NCBI GenBank assembly: GCA_024509875.1
Contig: JAMPIV010008067.1
Location: forward strand, 62,001-126,000
Direction of reading: 5' to 3'
Source of the DNA: Oreohelix idahoensis
Taxonomy: Eukaryota > Mollusca > Gastropoda > Stylommatophora > Oreohelicidae
Length of the DNA stretch: 64,000 bases
Positions 1 through 10,595 of the stretch are shown in pieces (position 1 is the stretch's first letter; each line of letters begins with the position of its first letter). The position numbers and the translations under genes are program-made. Below the pieces are notes generated by a model, which saw nothing but the letters and a program-made list of their open reading frames with translations, made no database searches and was not told the DNA's origin.

Positions 1-1143
1 GTGGAAAACATTCGGGCCAGACAGAGTACTGATCTACAAAATGCAAGACATGGGTATTACCGGACTGAGAAAGAGAGTAGGGACCAGAGAGATCAACGCT
101 GGCGCATTCCATAGGAAAATGCGTCAGAGACATCAGTTGGGTAGGGATACGCAGAGGACGCATGTTGCGCTGCTTGCAAGTTCTACAAGAGTCAACATAC
201 TCAGCAACGTCCTTATAGAGAGAAGACCAGTAATATCGTTTAGAAATAATGTCTCGTGTTTTATCTCGCCCCATGTGGCCACTAGAATCGTGGAAGTCAT
301 GGAGAACACGGGGGATAAGATGATAGGAAGACAGATGAGGAGTTTATCTGGACATTTAGGGTTAATCCAGTAAAGAACGTTATCAGAGGACTGAATAGTG
401 TAATTAGAAACAGATTTGTGGTCACGCTGAAACTGATATCGAATCTGCAGGAGTGCAGGATCTCGAAGTTGTTCCTTCGCAGTGAAAGAAGGAAAAAGGA
501 GCTCATCAGGAGAGCTGGAAAGATTGTCATGAGTAGACATGACAGGATGAGGACAGTCAGCATTAATGACAAGTATTTCTTTGGCGTTATCATCAAGGTC
601 TGATGACGCCTTAGGATCCGGTCTAGAAAAATAAGAGGGATCCGTAAAAGTATCATATGGAATCAGAGACAGAAGGTCAGCTACAGTGTTATGTTTTCCT
701 GGAATATGCTCAATGGTAGCATCATAACTCTGTAAATTCAGAGCCCAAGTTTGTAGCTTACGGGGTTGCTCAGACGTCTTAGTTAGCCAAGTGAGCAAAG
801 GCTTGTGGTCGGTACGGATTTAAACCTTTGTTCCACGTAGATAGAAGTCTAACTTTTGCAATGCTTAGTGTATGGCAAAAGCTTCCTTCTCAGTAATGGT
901 CCTTCGTTGTTGAGACCGACTGAGTGCGTGAGAGAGGAACGCAATAGGCATCTCGTTTGGGACTTCGGCAATAATCGGAGAAGAGTCCAAAATGTTGGCC
1001 TGGACAAGGCAAGCACCAACGGCCCGAAGAGAAGCGTCCGTATACAAAATCATAGGACGTCTGATGTCTGGATATGCCAAACGAGGAATCTTAGTAAGTG
1101 AAGACTTAAGATAATTGAAAGCATCTTGGCAGACGTCAGTCCA
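1..1143 (-). pseudogene. RNase H and integrase N-terminus of gypsy element A, broken
   Basis: Separate open pieces in this stretch show an RNase H fold: ILYTDASLRAVGACLVQ (first catalytic Asp) at 865-1080, and an RNase H end in the piece starting at 798 (IEHIPGKHNTVADLLS). Stops near 862 and 820 interrupt it. Below about 300 the frame changes and an integrase-type zinc-binding region follows, with a conserved His-rich then Cys-x-x-Cys pattern close to position 150. The catalytic core lies beyond the window edge. Spurious plus-strand frames here are antisense shadows. Confidence 0.8.
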
Positions 1144-2412
1144 TTAGAATCGAGCATACTTTTTAGTCAGAGCAATAAAAGGCTCAGCAGCTCGAGAGAA
1201 ATTGACTATGTGCTTTCTATAGTAGGAACAACTGCCCCAGAAACCACGAACGTGACGAACAGAAGTAGGAGGGAGCATATCACGGATGGCCTGCACTTTA
1301 GCCTCATCCGGACGGACACCATCTTGATTGATTATGAAGCCAAGATACCTGGCTTCGGTCTGTAAGAAGGCACATTTGCTTAACTTGAGCATAACATTAT
1401 GTGCCCTCAGTCGGTTAAAGACTTTCTCTACATGGAGTAAATGATCCTTTAGGGTTCCTGGAGTATGAATCAAGATGTCATCAATATAAGCCAAGGCGTA
1501 AGACTGCATGCCCTTCAATACTTCGTCCATGAGGGACATATACGTAGCAGGGCTGCCCTTTAGGCCGAAAGGTATGACATTCCACTGATAACTCCCAATA
1601 TGTGTACAAAAAGAGGACTTCACTTTTGCTTCTGGTGACATGGGAATGCACCAGAATCCAGAACGGGCATCTAGGGTAGTAAACCACTTAGATTTGCCAA
1701 CGGTCGCCAAGATATCATCAACCCGAGGAAGGGGGTATGAGATAACTCTGGTGATGGCATTCAAGGCCCGATAATCGCAACAGAAGCGCTTAATACCATC
1801 CTTCTTATTGACTATCACAATGGGGGAGGACCAGGAGGATCTGGATCTTTCAATGACACCTGCTGCCAACATATTCGTAATCGATTTTTCCACGATCTCC
1901 CTATTCTTAAGTGGAGTGTGGTATAGCTTTAGTGAGACAGGTACTTCAGTGGTGGTATGGATATCCATTGTTACAGTATTTGTTTTCTTCAGTTCCATAT
2001 CGGAGAGAGCAAAAATATCATGATTATGCTTGACGAACTGACGGATGCGACTAGCATGTGGGGAGTCAGTTGTAACTTGTTCCATCAACTGTGCAAGGCT
2101 TGTAGGTGGTACATTCGAGGAAGAGGAGGGAGAAGGAGAAAGTTCCGGGAAAAGAGGCTGAGGAGGAGAAGTACGATTACTGGAAGTACAAGGGAGGTTT
2201 GGAAAGGTAGGAAAGGAGAGTGAACGGCACTGAGGAGGGTAGTTACCAAACGATACACGCGTATTAGTAACAGCACCAATGGTGGTGGGGGATGAGTAAG
2301 GAGGGTGAGTAAATAAACGGGAAGGAGTAGTGGAGGGGCGGGTATCACACACAGTGGAGGGAGGAACAGAGGCACGTTGAGGCAGAGAATGTGATTCTAA
2401 GTGAGCACTCAC
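1144..2412 (-). CDS. pol: Reverse transcriptase of gypsy element A
   Basis: An open frame of 422 codons. The first 100 residues are a Ser/Pro/Thr-rich linker continuing from the protease. RT begins near residue 150, with LDARSGFWCIP (catalytic Asp near 248), YQWNVIPFGLKGSPATY, and the polymerase motif YIDDIL (residues 309-314, Y-x-D-D). YLGFIINQDGVRP marks the thumb. This copies element RNA into cDNA in the particle. The frame stops at 1144-1146, at the boundary with RNase H, where family members normally read through. Family assignment is secure; the copy is broken. Confidence 0.92.
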   Translation of the reverse strand: MSAHLESHSLPQRASVPPSTVCDTRPSTTPSRLFTHPPYSSPTTIGAVTNTRVSFGNYPPQCRSLSFPTFPNLPCTSSNRTSPPQPLFPELSPSPSSSSNVPPTSLAQLMEQVTTDSPHASRIRQFVKHNHDIFALSDMELKKTNTVTMDIHTTTEVPVSLKLYHTPLKNREIVEKSITNMLAAGVIERSRSSWSSPIVIVNKKDGIKRFCCDYRALNAITRVISYPLPRVDDILATVGKSKWFTTLDARSGFWCIPMSPEAKVKSSFCTHIGSYQWNVIPFGLKGSPATYMSLMDEVLKGMQSYALAYIDDILIHTPGTLKDHLLHVEKVFNRLRAHNVMLKLSKCAFLQTEARYLGFIINQDGVRPDEAKVQAIRDMLPPTSVRHVRGFWGSCSYYRKHIVNFSRAAEPFIALTKKYARF

Positions 2413-2429
2413 TGTACCACGTTTGACAG

Positions 2430-3407
2430 TTACAGGCTTCCCAGAAGTTTTTTAACAGCATGACGGGAAAAATCACGCTTAATGGAAACCTGAACAATGC
2501 CATCAACAACATTGATGCAGGGGTCATCAATGATGTCAATACCAGGTAATGGTTTCACTATGATAGAATGGCCAGAAGAGACATAGTCAGATCGTTTGAC
2601 CCGACCAGTGGTGATAGTCAAAGAGTGAGGCTTTAAGGTAATAGGAGCAGTGAGGTGGAAAAGGGATGCAAAGTGAATATCATCCTGAAGAGGGATGTAT
2701 TCACCATTGACGCGAATCTGTCGCAAGTCAAAATAGATTCGGGCGTGATGACGAAGGAGAAAGTCACGACCAAGAATGAAGTTACGGGACATGCCTCTTG
2801 TGATGATAAATGGATGGACAACAGATTGAGAACCAATCTTGAGGCTTATCATAGCAGTTTCAATGGAACGTAAAGGTTGGCCAGTAACGGAGGCCAAAGA
2901 AGTAGAGGAAGGAAAAAACTTTACATGCCGACGAATCTGACGAAACAACTGTTCACGGATGAGTCTAACAGTTGCGCCAGTATCAACAAGAGCACGGTAG
3001 TTTTTCGTGTTGATGGAGATAAGACATGATGAAGGATCCGGAATGACAGAAGGAGGAGAGACATAAGAAAGAGAGGAGGAAGACACCGAAGGTGGGGAGG
3101 AAAGTAAACATTTAGTAAGGAAAGAGCGATGTGAGGATGATTTCAAGTTACCCGGTATGGTCTTTACTACTGGGCAACCCAAGGGTTTCCCTGATTCATT
3201 AGGGGTGTAGGACGGGACTGTCCACGTGAAAAGGAACGCGGAGGACCTTGGGGGAGGGCACAGGATTGGTAGGAAACCATGAAGGTTGGCGAGGTCGTTG
3301 CTGCCTGTTCTGATAATGTAGTGGTTGTTGCGTGGGATTACTGTGAAGCTGTGGACTGCATTGTAGCCGCTGAAAACAGCTGTGCGAGACGTGTCCCCTT
3401 TGCCCAC
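2430..3407 (-). CDS. Aspartic protease region of gypsy element A
   Basis: An open frame of 325 codons, overlapping gag in another frame. The retropepsin signature YRALVDTGATVRLI (D-T-G-A) supplies the catalytic Asp. About 90 residues later FILGRDFLLRHHARIYFD matches the conserved block that follows the hydrophobic ILG motif in gypsy proteases. Such proteases cleave Gag and Gag-Pol inside the particle. The frame ends at 2430 in or just after an A run near 2445. The next frame picks up RT immediately, so protease and RT were probably one reading frame, separated here by a single-base change. Confidence 0.85.
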   Translation of the reverse strand: MGKGDTSRTAVFSGYNAVHSFTVIPRNNHYIIRTGSNDLANLHGFLPILCPPPRSSAFLFTWTVPSYTPNESGKPLGCPVVKTIPGNLKSSSHRSFLTKCLLSSPPSVSSSSLSYVSPPSVIPDPSSCLISINTKNYRALVDTGATVRLIREQLFRQIRRHVKFFPSSTSLASVTGQPLRSIETAMISLKIGSQSVVHPFIITRGMSRNFILGRDFLLRHHARIYFDLRQIRVNGEYIPLQDDIHFASLFHLTAPITLKPHSLTITTGRVKRSDYVSSGHSIIVKPLPGIDIIDDPCINVVDGIVQVSIKRDFSRHAVKKLLGSL

Positions 3408-4248
3408 AACTGTAACATATTATTGAAGCCACTTGATGGACTTGTGGCGCTGGTGGATGGTGAAGACGTCGATGCTGGTGCTGATGGTAGGAAACACTAG
3501 TGCAAGGCATTGGTGATTTTGAAGTTTGCTGCCAAGAGTGGCGGCAATGGCTAACGTCCATCGGTTCTTCATCATATTGGTGTTCAAGACGAGGCTCGCG
3601 ACCGAGACGGTTGGTAAATCGTTTCTTCACATTGTCCTCTGTGATGGCCTGTTGTTTTGCATTTGTGACTGTCTGAGGATCCTTGCGGATCAAATGCAAT
3701 TTAAGTGCGTCGGATGACAAACCATCAATGAAAATACCAACAAGCTGCCGATCAATATCTGCAGATCTGGAAGACGAATAAATGAAGGCATCTTCAGCCA
3801 AGTTTAACAGCCTGTCCGCATAAAATTGTACAGGTTCCTGTCTGTCCAGGTGTACCCTACGAAGAAGAGTCCACGCGTGCTGACAGTCAGTTATGGATGA
3901 ATAGCGGCTGACCAGTGCCTTCTTCAGTAAAGCGAAAGTTTCTGTAGGGAAAAGTTGTGCACGACGGCGCAAGAAATCAGTTACCAATGACTGGGGGGAG
4001 AAGAATGCAACACGCTTTCGGTCCTCATCGGTTGCCGAGGGGATCAAAGACACAAACTTGTCAATATCAACAAGCCATTGTCGAAAGTGAGAAGCATCAC
4101 CGTGAAACGGCTTGATAATGTTATGTATATTTTGGAAATTGGCACTCTGTGTTACGGAGCTGAGAGTATTAGCAATGGACTGTAATGTATTGGAAGAAGT
4201 ATCAAGAGAATCAGGTAGAGTTTGACTCGCTGCTTCTTGCTGTGACAA
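3199..4248 (-). CDS. gag: Gag polyprotein of gypsy element A
   Basis: An open frame of 349 codons. Gag forms the cytoplasmic virus-like particle that packages element RNA. Near residue 280 it carries a retroviral zinc knuckle CYSCGQRGHVSHSC (C-x2-C-x4-H-x4-C), the nucleocapsid RNA-binding motif. The preceding 200 residues, with IIKPFHGDASHFRQWLVDID, look like a retrotransposon capsid. The tail is rich in Pro, Gln and His. It overlaps the downstream protease frame by about 200 bases, which suggests programmed or mutational frameshifting. The start at 4248 is the first Met after the putative primer-binding site. The identification as Gag is firm; activity is doubtful because downstream pol is broken. 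Confidence 0.85.
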   Translation of the reverse strand: MSQQEAASQTLPDSLDTSSNTLQSIANTLSSVTQSANFQNIHNIIKPFHGDASHFRQWLVDIDKFVSLIPSATDEDRKRVAFFSPQSLVTDFLRRRAQLFPTETFALLKKALVSRYSSITDCQHAWTLLRRVHLDRQEPVQFYADRLLNLAEDAFIYSSSRSADIDRQLVGIFIDGLSSDALKLHLIRKDPQTVTNAKQQAITEDNVKKRFTNRLGREPRLEHQYDEEPMDVSHCRHSWQQTSKSPMPCTSVSYHQHQHRRLHHPPAPQVHQVASIICYSCGQRGHVSHSCFQRLQCSPQLHSNPTQQPLHYQNRQQRPRQPSWFPTNPVPSPKVLRVPFHVDSPVLHP

Positions 4249-4344
4249 TTGTTGTTGAAGCAGTTAGTTTTGCTGTTGTAACAAAAATACTTGATGCTCT
4301 AGCCGTTGAATAGGTGAATCCATCATAAAAAACAGTTACGAGCT

Positions 4345-4358
4345 GGTCACGGGCACCA
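4345..4358 (-). other. Putative primer-binding site of gypsy element A
   Basis: On the minus strand the sequence reads TGGTGCCCGTGACC. It starts with TGG, complementary to a tRNA CCA end, and lies between the putative 5' LTR and gag, where reverse transcription is primed. The tRNA was not identified. The site is 14 bases inside the proposed LTR end, more than usual. Confidence 0.4.
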
Positions 4359-4409
4359 AATCAAGTCTAGTATGACAGGGTGAGAAAGAGATAAATAAAA
4401 CGTTCTGTG

Positions 4410-5225
4410 TGTTACGGTATATGATATTAACGCCGTCTGCTAAAGGTTATCAGACGTGCAATTGTAAAGGTTAAGACATTTAATATATTGCGATAGATGT
4501 TTCAATTATTGAACGCTCCATACACGATCGATTATGACGTGTCTAGCGTTGTTTAGGACACAGTCGGTAACTAGGAGATGCTACCCTTTGCTACTTGACC
4601 GCCAAGCTGAATAGCTGCGTTTTGTTAACCTTCCAATTCAATGGCATGATATAGCCATTTATATGTGCATTTATGATGGACCAGGGTCAGTCCCAGAACT
4701 CTACATGAGAGGAAACTTATGGAGGTTAGTGATTAACTAAATCCTTGGAAGGAGAAAGATAATCGTCTACTTTATACGAAGTAATTAGACTCACAGTCTC
4801 ACTGTCGGCAGGTAGCCATTCTATCTGCGCGTGCATATAGCTGTGATGTTCTGACGACAATTACTGCACTGTATCCTTAAACGGACATTGACACGTAAAA
4901 CAGCAGTCTACGCTATTGATTGATTGATGCATGTACCTCATGTGTGAATTGAACTGTTTATGTATGTGTGTAATCCATATTAAATTGTGAAGGACTCGAA
5001 CCGGAGGCATTATTGATTGAATCACGTTACACCATTCAATCTTATGAATTATGCATTTTATATCAAGTTGCTGAGTTAATAAGATGGACAGTTGTTTACA
5101 TCTTGATGCCAAGTTCAGACATTACGACAAACCAAGAATGAGGTTCACCCCATTCGCGTACGAATATTAGCACGATCAGAATTCAAGCAACACAACCAGT
5201 AACCACACACGAAAGTCCTTCAACA
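4410..5225 (+). mobile_element. Solo LTR of the Gmr1-like family (816 bp)
   Basis: The sequence runs from TGTTACGG to CTTCAACA and matches, in opposite orientation, both LTRs of the element at 51365-59903, with a few percent difference. It is flanked on both sides by CTGTG (4405-4409 and 5226-5230), a 5 bp target duplication. No internal region is present, so this is the product of LTR-LTR recombination after an insertion into element A. The apparent 83-residue frame inside is present in all LTR copies but shows no known domain. Confidence 0.93.
4992..5002 (-). promoter_or_regulatory. tRNA-type B box motif inside the LTR (antisense strand)
   Basis: On the minus strand this reads GGTTCGAGTCC, a perfect match to the Pol III B box consensus GGTTCGANTCC. 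The same motif lies at 51588-51598 and 59310-59320 in the two LTRs of the full element. Whether it is used is unknown. Confidence 0.35.
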
Positions 5226-5898
5226 CTGTGACAGGGTGAATTTTGTAGCAATATCTTTTATCCATACTCTTCTGTTGTGTTACTGGCGACCGCCAGAGAT
5301 GGTGATTACAGATATGAATTATAATATAACCCAGGTGTTCATAGGAGACTCTTACTGTTTTTATTGATGCAGGCTGTATGATCGTCGTAAATAGGGTAGA
5401 ATTCTATTCTCGATTACCTGATGTAAACAAAGGTCACTGGCTACTGACGCTCAGGAAATAAGATCAAGCTGGTATAAATATGTATGAATACCTTTATTTA
5501 ATGTCTACACACTCTGATAACTTCAATCGGGTTCATAAGTACATGTTCTTGTGTGGTATACAAACCATTCATTCCATGAACTATCACACAGCAAATCGGA
5601 CTTACAAGATGGTAACAACAAATTGACTTCCTCATCCCGTGCCCAAGAACAACTCACTTAACCCTTTACTATCCAACAATCACTTCCCTCCTAACTACTG
5701 GGCAATTCTACCCCAAGTTTTGATGACGTCATTTATGAACACTATGATTGAATTACTCATAGGATTTGTGGCTAGTGTTTATTTACTAACTAGACACGCT
5801 CGAATACTTAGTGTTTAAATCTTGCTTAAGTATTCTTACCTAACTCTAATAAGTGGCAGCACCTTAGTGCTAATCCGACGTAGTAGTCCCTACTGTCA

Positions 5899-6478
5899 CA
5901 CTATCAACAAGTTTCCTCAATGTAACACTACTACAGGTACAACGAAAATCTGAATACTTCTATTCTTATTCTTCCGAATCATTACGATTACGGATACAAT
6001 TAACATTCATAATATCATTACACTAGTGTAAAAGCCAGTCATAAAACGGGAATTAAATTCAAAAGCATCAATACCTAACGGCAATTTTACCTATTCAAAA
6101 GTATTTAAAAAAAACCACTGTTTATCACTACAGTATACAAACTACGTAGCAGCAACGAGGATCCCAATGTGTGTGTACGGGATCACACATTCTATAAATA
6201 TTTTTGTGCACACTGTCATTTGCGCATTCTTCTTTGGCAAGTGTTACTATTTTCGGGAGAGTACATATAAGGGAAACAATACTATTAATGTCTAACTTTC
6301 AACCAAAGTTGCATCACTTAACGTTACGCACTGACAGAAAAAGCCTGGATTTTATATATAGGATGGAGTAATAATCATTCGTCATCAAAAATTAAGAAGA
6401 AAACTAATGCTACGCCACAAGGTCTTTTATATTGTGGAATGCGCTCTAATTTAAGTGACGGACCTAGTCTGTACGTTG
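5899..6478. other. Non-coding spacer with one dispersed-repeat copy
   Basis: No gene is visible. From about 6195 to 6345 the sequence matches the repeat family of 60.2-61.0 kb (shared blocks CACTGTCATTTGCGCA, GAGAGTACATATAAGG and CTAACTTTCAACCA). Confidence 0.6.
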
Positions 6479-6484
6479 AACGAG
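6479..6484. repeat. Putative target-site duplication, left (AACGAG)
   Basis: AACGAG abuts the left end of the palindromic element (AGTAGTAGTAGGG) and is repeated directly at 18005-18010 next to the right end. Six bases is short, so chance cannot be excluded. Confidence 0.6.
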
Positions 6485-6739
6485 AGTAGTAGTAGGGAAT
6501 GTACCAAACGGTTAGGATTCTGCAGGCGCGCTGCAGGCGCGCTGCAGGCGCGTGACTTTTATATAGCAAAAATTCTGCAGGCGCGTGACTTTTATATAAG
6601 CGCAATCTGCAGGCGCAAGATGGCGGACTTGAGCTAACAAGGGGAGGTTATTTGGGTCAAGATGGCGGACTTGAGCTAACAAGGGGGAGATAACAAGATG
6701 GCGGACTTGAGATAACAAGGGGGAGATAAGTAGGTTGTT

Positions 6740-8690
6740 GTATTGCATGCCTTTTTATATAAGGAAATACTCAGGTGGCGCATCAGGCGTTGGTACATGA
6801 CTTTTTATATAAGAAAATACTCAGTGTGCAGGTGGAGCAGCAGGCGGGATGACTTTTTATATAGGGAAAATGTGCAGGTGGAGCATCAGGCGGGATGACT
6901 TTTTATATAGGGAAAATGTGCAGGTGGAGCATCAGGCGGGATGACTTTTTATATAAGAAAATACTCAGTGTGCAGGTGGTGCAGCAGGCGGGATGACTTT
7001 TTATATAAGGAAATACTCATTGCACAGGTGGAGCATCAGGTGGGGTGACTTTTTATATAAGGAAATACTCATTGCGCAGGTGGAGCATCAGGCGGGATGA
7101 CTTTTTATATAAGGAAATACTCATTACGCAGGTGGAGCATCAGGCGGGATGACTTTTTATATAAGAAAATACGCAGTGTGCAGGTGGAGCAGCAGGTGTT
7201 GGTGCATGACTTTGTATATAAGGGAAATGTGGTGGAGCAAGATGGCGGACTTGATATAACAAGGGGGAGATAAGTAGGTTTTTGTATTGCACGACTTTTT
7301 ATATAGGGAAAATGTGCAGGGGCAAGATGGCGGGGTGACTTTTTATATAGGAAAAATGTGCAGGGGCAAGATGGCGGGGTGACTTTTTATATAAGGAAAT
7401 ACTCAGTGTGCAGGTGGAGCATCAGGCGGGGTGACTTTTTATATAAGGAAATACTCATTACGCAGGTGGAGCATTAGTCGGGATGACTTTTTATATAAGA
7501 AAATACTCAGTGTGCAGGTGGAGCATTAGGCGGGATGACTTTTTATATAAGGAAATACTCATGGCGCAGGTGGAGCATCAGGCGGGGTGACTTTTTATAT
7601 AAGGAAAATGTACAGGTGGAGCATCAGGTGTTGGTGCATGACTTTTTATATAAGGAAATACTCATTACGCAGGTGGAGCATCAGGCGGAGGGTGATGACT
7701 TTTTATATAAGAAAATACTCAGTGTGCAGGTGGAGCATCAGGTGTTGGTGCATGACTTTTTATATAAGGAAATACTCATTACGCAGGTGGAGCATCAGGC
7801 GGAGGGTGATGACTTTTTATATAAGGGATTGAGGTGGAGCAGCAGGCGGAGGGTGATGACTTTTTATATAAGGAAATACTCAGTGTGCAGGTGGAGCATC
7901 AGGCGGAGGGTGATGATTTTTTATATAAGGGATTGAGGTGGAGCATCGGGCGGCGGGTGATGATATTTTATATAAGGGATTGACGTGGAGCAGCAGGTAT
8001 TGGTGCATGACTTTTTATATAAGGAATTGAGAAGAAGGAGAGGAGGTACATGACTTTTTATATATAAGGAAAATGTGCAGGTGGAGCATCAGGCGGGGTG
8101 ACTTTTTATATAGTAATATATTAGTGTTTATTTTTAGATAACAAGAAGGCGTTATTTATAAACATATATTAATTCTGCAGGAGTGATGCAGGGACAAGAT
8201 GGCGGGATGACTTTTTATATATAAGGAAAATGTGCAGGTGGAGCAGCAGGTGTTGGTGACTTTTTATATAGGGAAAATGTGCAGGGGCAAGATGGCGGGG
8301 TGACTTTTTATATATAAGGAAAATGTGCAGGTGGAGCAGCAGGCGGGATGACTTTTTATATAAGGAAATACTCAGTGTGCAGGTGGAGCATCAGGTGGGG
8401 TGACTTTGTAAGAAAATACTCAGTGTGCAGGTGGAGCATTAGGCGGGATGACATTTTATATAAGGAAATACTCATTGCGCAAGTGGAACATCAGGCGGGA
8501 TTACTTTTTATATAAGGGAAATGTGATGGCGCTTTGTGGTGGTGCATGACTTTTTATATAAGGAAAAGGTGCAGGCGCAAGAGGGCAGACTTGAGATAAC
8601 AAGAAGAGGATAATAGGAAGATGGCGGGATGCCTTTTTATATAAGGGAAATGTGGTGGCGCTTTGTGGTGACCCGTGACTTTTATATAGC
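6740..8690 (+). repeat. Minisatellite array with TATA-like and YY1-like motifs (left arm)
   Basis: Dozens of units of roughly 45-57 bp share TGACTTTTTATATAAGGAAA followed by variants of GTGCAGGTGGAGCATCAGGCGG. Some units instead carry CAAGATGGCGG, for example near 7230, 7322, 7366, 8197 and 8287, which matches the YY1 core AAGATGGCGG. TATATAAAAAG on the opposite strand fits the TATA-box consensus. Frames of up to 133 codons here are repeats without domain support. Confidence 0.9.
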
Positions 8691-8749
8691 ACTATATTTG
8701 TTCACTAATAGTGTGTTGTGGTCGAGTGGAGTTTTTTTTTGTGTGGTGG

Positions 8750-9240
8750 GGGTGATGAGGCATGGGTGTAATGTACCAGGTGGGGTTAGGTTAGGGGTGA
8801 TATTTTTGTGTGATGTGGTATGGTTTTGGATGTGGAAGAGAGATATTTTAGATGTTGAGGGGAGATGTGGTGACGTTGTCAGGATGCATCTGTGTACATT
8901 TTTGGGGTGTAGCAGGCGAGTGGACCAGCATTGAGAGGTGGGAGTGAAGAGGCGTCGGTGACGAGGTACGGGTGTAATGTAGCAGGTGGGGTTAGGTTAG
9001 GGTGATATTTTTGTGTGATGTGGTATGGTTTTGGAGGTAGAAGAGAGATATTTTAGATGTGGTGACGTTGTCAGGATGCATCTGTGTACATTTTTGGGGT
9101 GTAGCAGGCGAGTGGACCAGCATTGAGAGGTGGGAATGAAGAGACGTCGATGACGAGGTACGGGTGTAATGTAGCAGGTGGGGTTAGGTTAGGGCGGATT
9201 TTTGTGTGTTGTGGAATTGTTTTGTTACGTGTGTTGGTGT
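8750..9240 (+). repeat. Approximately 150-190 bp tandem repeats with GGTTAGGTTAGG (left arm)
   Basis: Two and a half diverged copies share GGTGGGGTTAGGTTAGG, GTGTGATGTGGTATGGTTTT and CAGGATGCATCTGTGTACAT. The mirror copies lie at about 15060-15535. No coding function is visible. Confidence 0.8.
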
Positions 9241-9741
9241 GTTTGTTTATACAGTCTACAACCGCGTGACTTTTATATAACGAAAATGTGTTGGAGGAAC
9301 CGATGAAGGAGCAGATGGAGGAGCTATGGAGGAGCAAGATGGCGGGATTACTTTTATATAAGGAAAATCTGGAGGAGCGATGGAGGAGCTCTGGAGGGAC
9401 AAGATGGCGGGGTGACTTTTTATATAGGGAAAATGTGCAGGTGCAAGATGGCGAGATGACTTTTTATATAAGGAATTGAGGTGGAGCATCAGGCGGAGGG
9501 TGATGACTTTTTATATAAGAAAATACTCAATGTGCAGGTGGAGCAACAGGCGTTGGTGATGACTTTTTATATAGGAAAATACTCCGATGACTTTTTATAT
9601 AGTAATATATTAGTGTTTATTTTTAGATAACAAGAAGACGTTATTTATAGACATATATTAACTCTGCAGGAGTGATGCAGGGGCAAGATGGTGGGATGAC
9701 TTTTTATATAAGGAATTGAGGAGGAGGGTAGGAGGAGGCGG

Positions 9742-9746
<5 letters not shown>

Positions 9747-9806
<60 letters not shown>
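9747..9806. repeat. (TA)n microsatellite (left arm)
   Basis: About 30 TA dinucleotides. The mirror tract in the right arm is longer (14453-14534). Confidence 0.95.
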
Positions 9807-9809
<3 letters not shown>

Positions 9810-10104
9810 GATAAAGGGTGTTGCTATACAACTGGTAGATAATGTTTGTCGTAGCTTTTATCAGGTAGGTAATAGAGTTTTATATTGCTGTCTGAGCCGA
9901 GATGATAGTGATGACAATGTGAAAGTAAGGGGTAAGAAATAGTTTTATCACAAGGTGATCGTGTGAGAGAAAGGACAGTCTCTGGATAGAATAATTTATC
10001 ACACAACAAGAAGTGATGAAGTGTTTAATCCGTTGGGGAGCGGGTTGAAGACCGGAACTGTAAGTTTTTACCGAGACCAGCCTTTGTTACTCGTGCGATT
10101 TAAT

Positions 10105-10460
10105 TACCAAGGGGAGTCTTTTTTTTGACAAGAGGCAGAAATTTGGTTACCAAGAGGGCGACATTTTTTTTTTGACAAGGGGCAGTATTTTTTGGTAAGG
10201 GGGAGTCTTTTTTTTGACAAGAGGCAGAAATTTGATTACCAAGAGGGCGACATTTTTTGACAAGGGGCAGTATTTTGTGGTAAGGGGCAGTCTTTTTTTT
10301 TGACAATAGGGAGAAATTTGGTTACCAAGAGGGCGACATTTTTTTTGACAAGGGGCAGTATTTTTTGGTAAGGGGCAGTCTTTTTTTGACAATAGGGAGA
10401 AATTTGGTTACCAAGAGGGCGAACTTTTTTTGACAAGGGGTAGTATTTTTTTGACAAGTG
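10105..10460 (+). repeat. G/A-rich tandem array, about 88 bp unit (left arm)
   Basis: About four units combine TTTTTTTGACAAGGGGCAG, TTTTTTGGTAAGGGGCAGTC and GAAATTTGGTTACCAAGAGG. Units differ mostly in T-run length. The mirror copy is 13800-14145. The minus-strand frames are repeats of one peptide and not genes. Confidence 0.85.
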
Positions 10461-10595
10461 GTGAGAAATTTTTTAAAGAAGTATTTGACGGTTGATCTAT
10501 TTACCTATAGGTTGGCCATTTTGGGGAGGCCTGGGAGAAAATTTTGGGATCGTCTTTGGTGTTTGGAAGAAAACCTTTCACTAATGTTTGAAAAT

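Larger units (their letters stand above)
1..4372 (-). mobile_element. Ty3/gypsy retrotransposon A, internal region, decayed, open at window edge
   Basis: Reading down the minus strand, this region encodes gag with a zinc knuckle, an aspartic protease, reverse transcriptase, RNase H and the start of integrase. That is the standard Ty3/gypsy order, with RT before INT. The coding region is split into several frames with in-frame stops near 1144, 862 and 820, and frame changes near 2445 and 290, so this copy is probably inactive. The rest of integrase and the 3' LTR lie beyond position 1. This element contrasts with the INT-before-RT element at 51.4-59.9 kb. Confidence 0.9.
4373..5898 (-). repeat. 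Putative 5' LTR of gypsy element A, with solo LTR inserted
   Basis: The stretch is bounded by TGACAG at 4373 and CTGTCA at 5893-5898, the inverted ends expected of an LTR, and abuts the primer-binding site and gag. Removing the inserted 816 bp solo LTR and its 5 bp duplication leaves about 705 bp. The partner 3' LTR is outside the window, so the boundary is inferred. Confidence 0.4.

Noticed and set aside
133..373. Plus-strand frames over element A
   Set aside because: Antisense shadows of retrotransposon pol on the minus strand.
7535..7936. 133-codon frame in the palindrome arm (mirror at 16300-16701)
   Set aside because: It is produced by tandem units with a period that keeps the frame open; composition is fully repetitive and both arms show it.
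8780..9200. Telomeric repeat (TTAGGG) tract
   Set aside because: Only short GGTTAGGTTAGG pieces inside longer repeats, no TTAGGG array.
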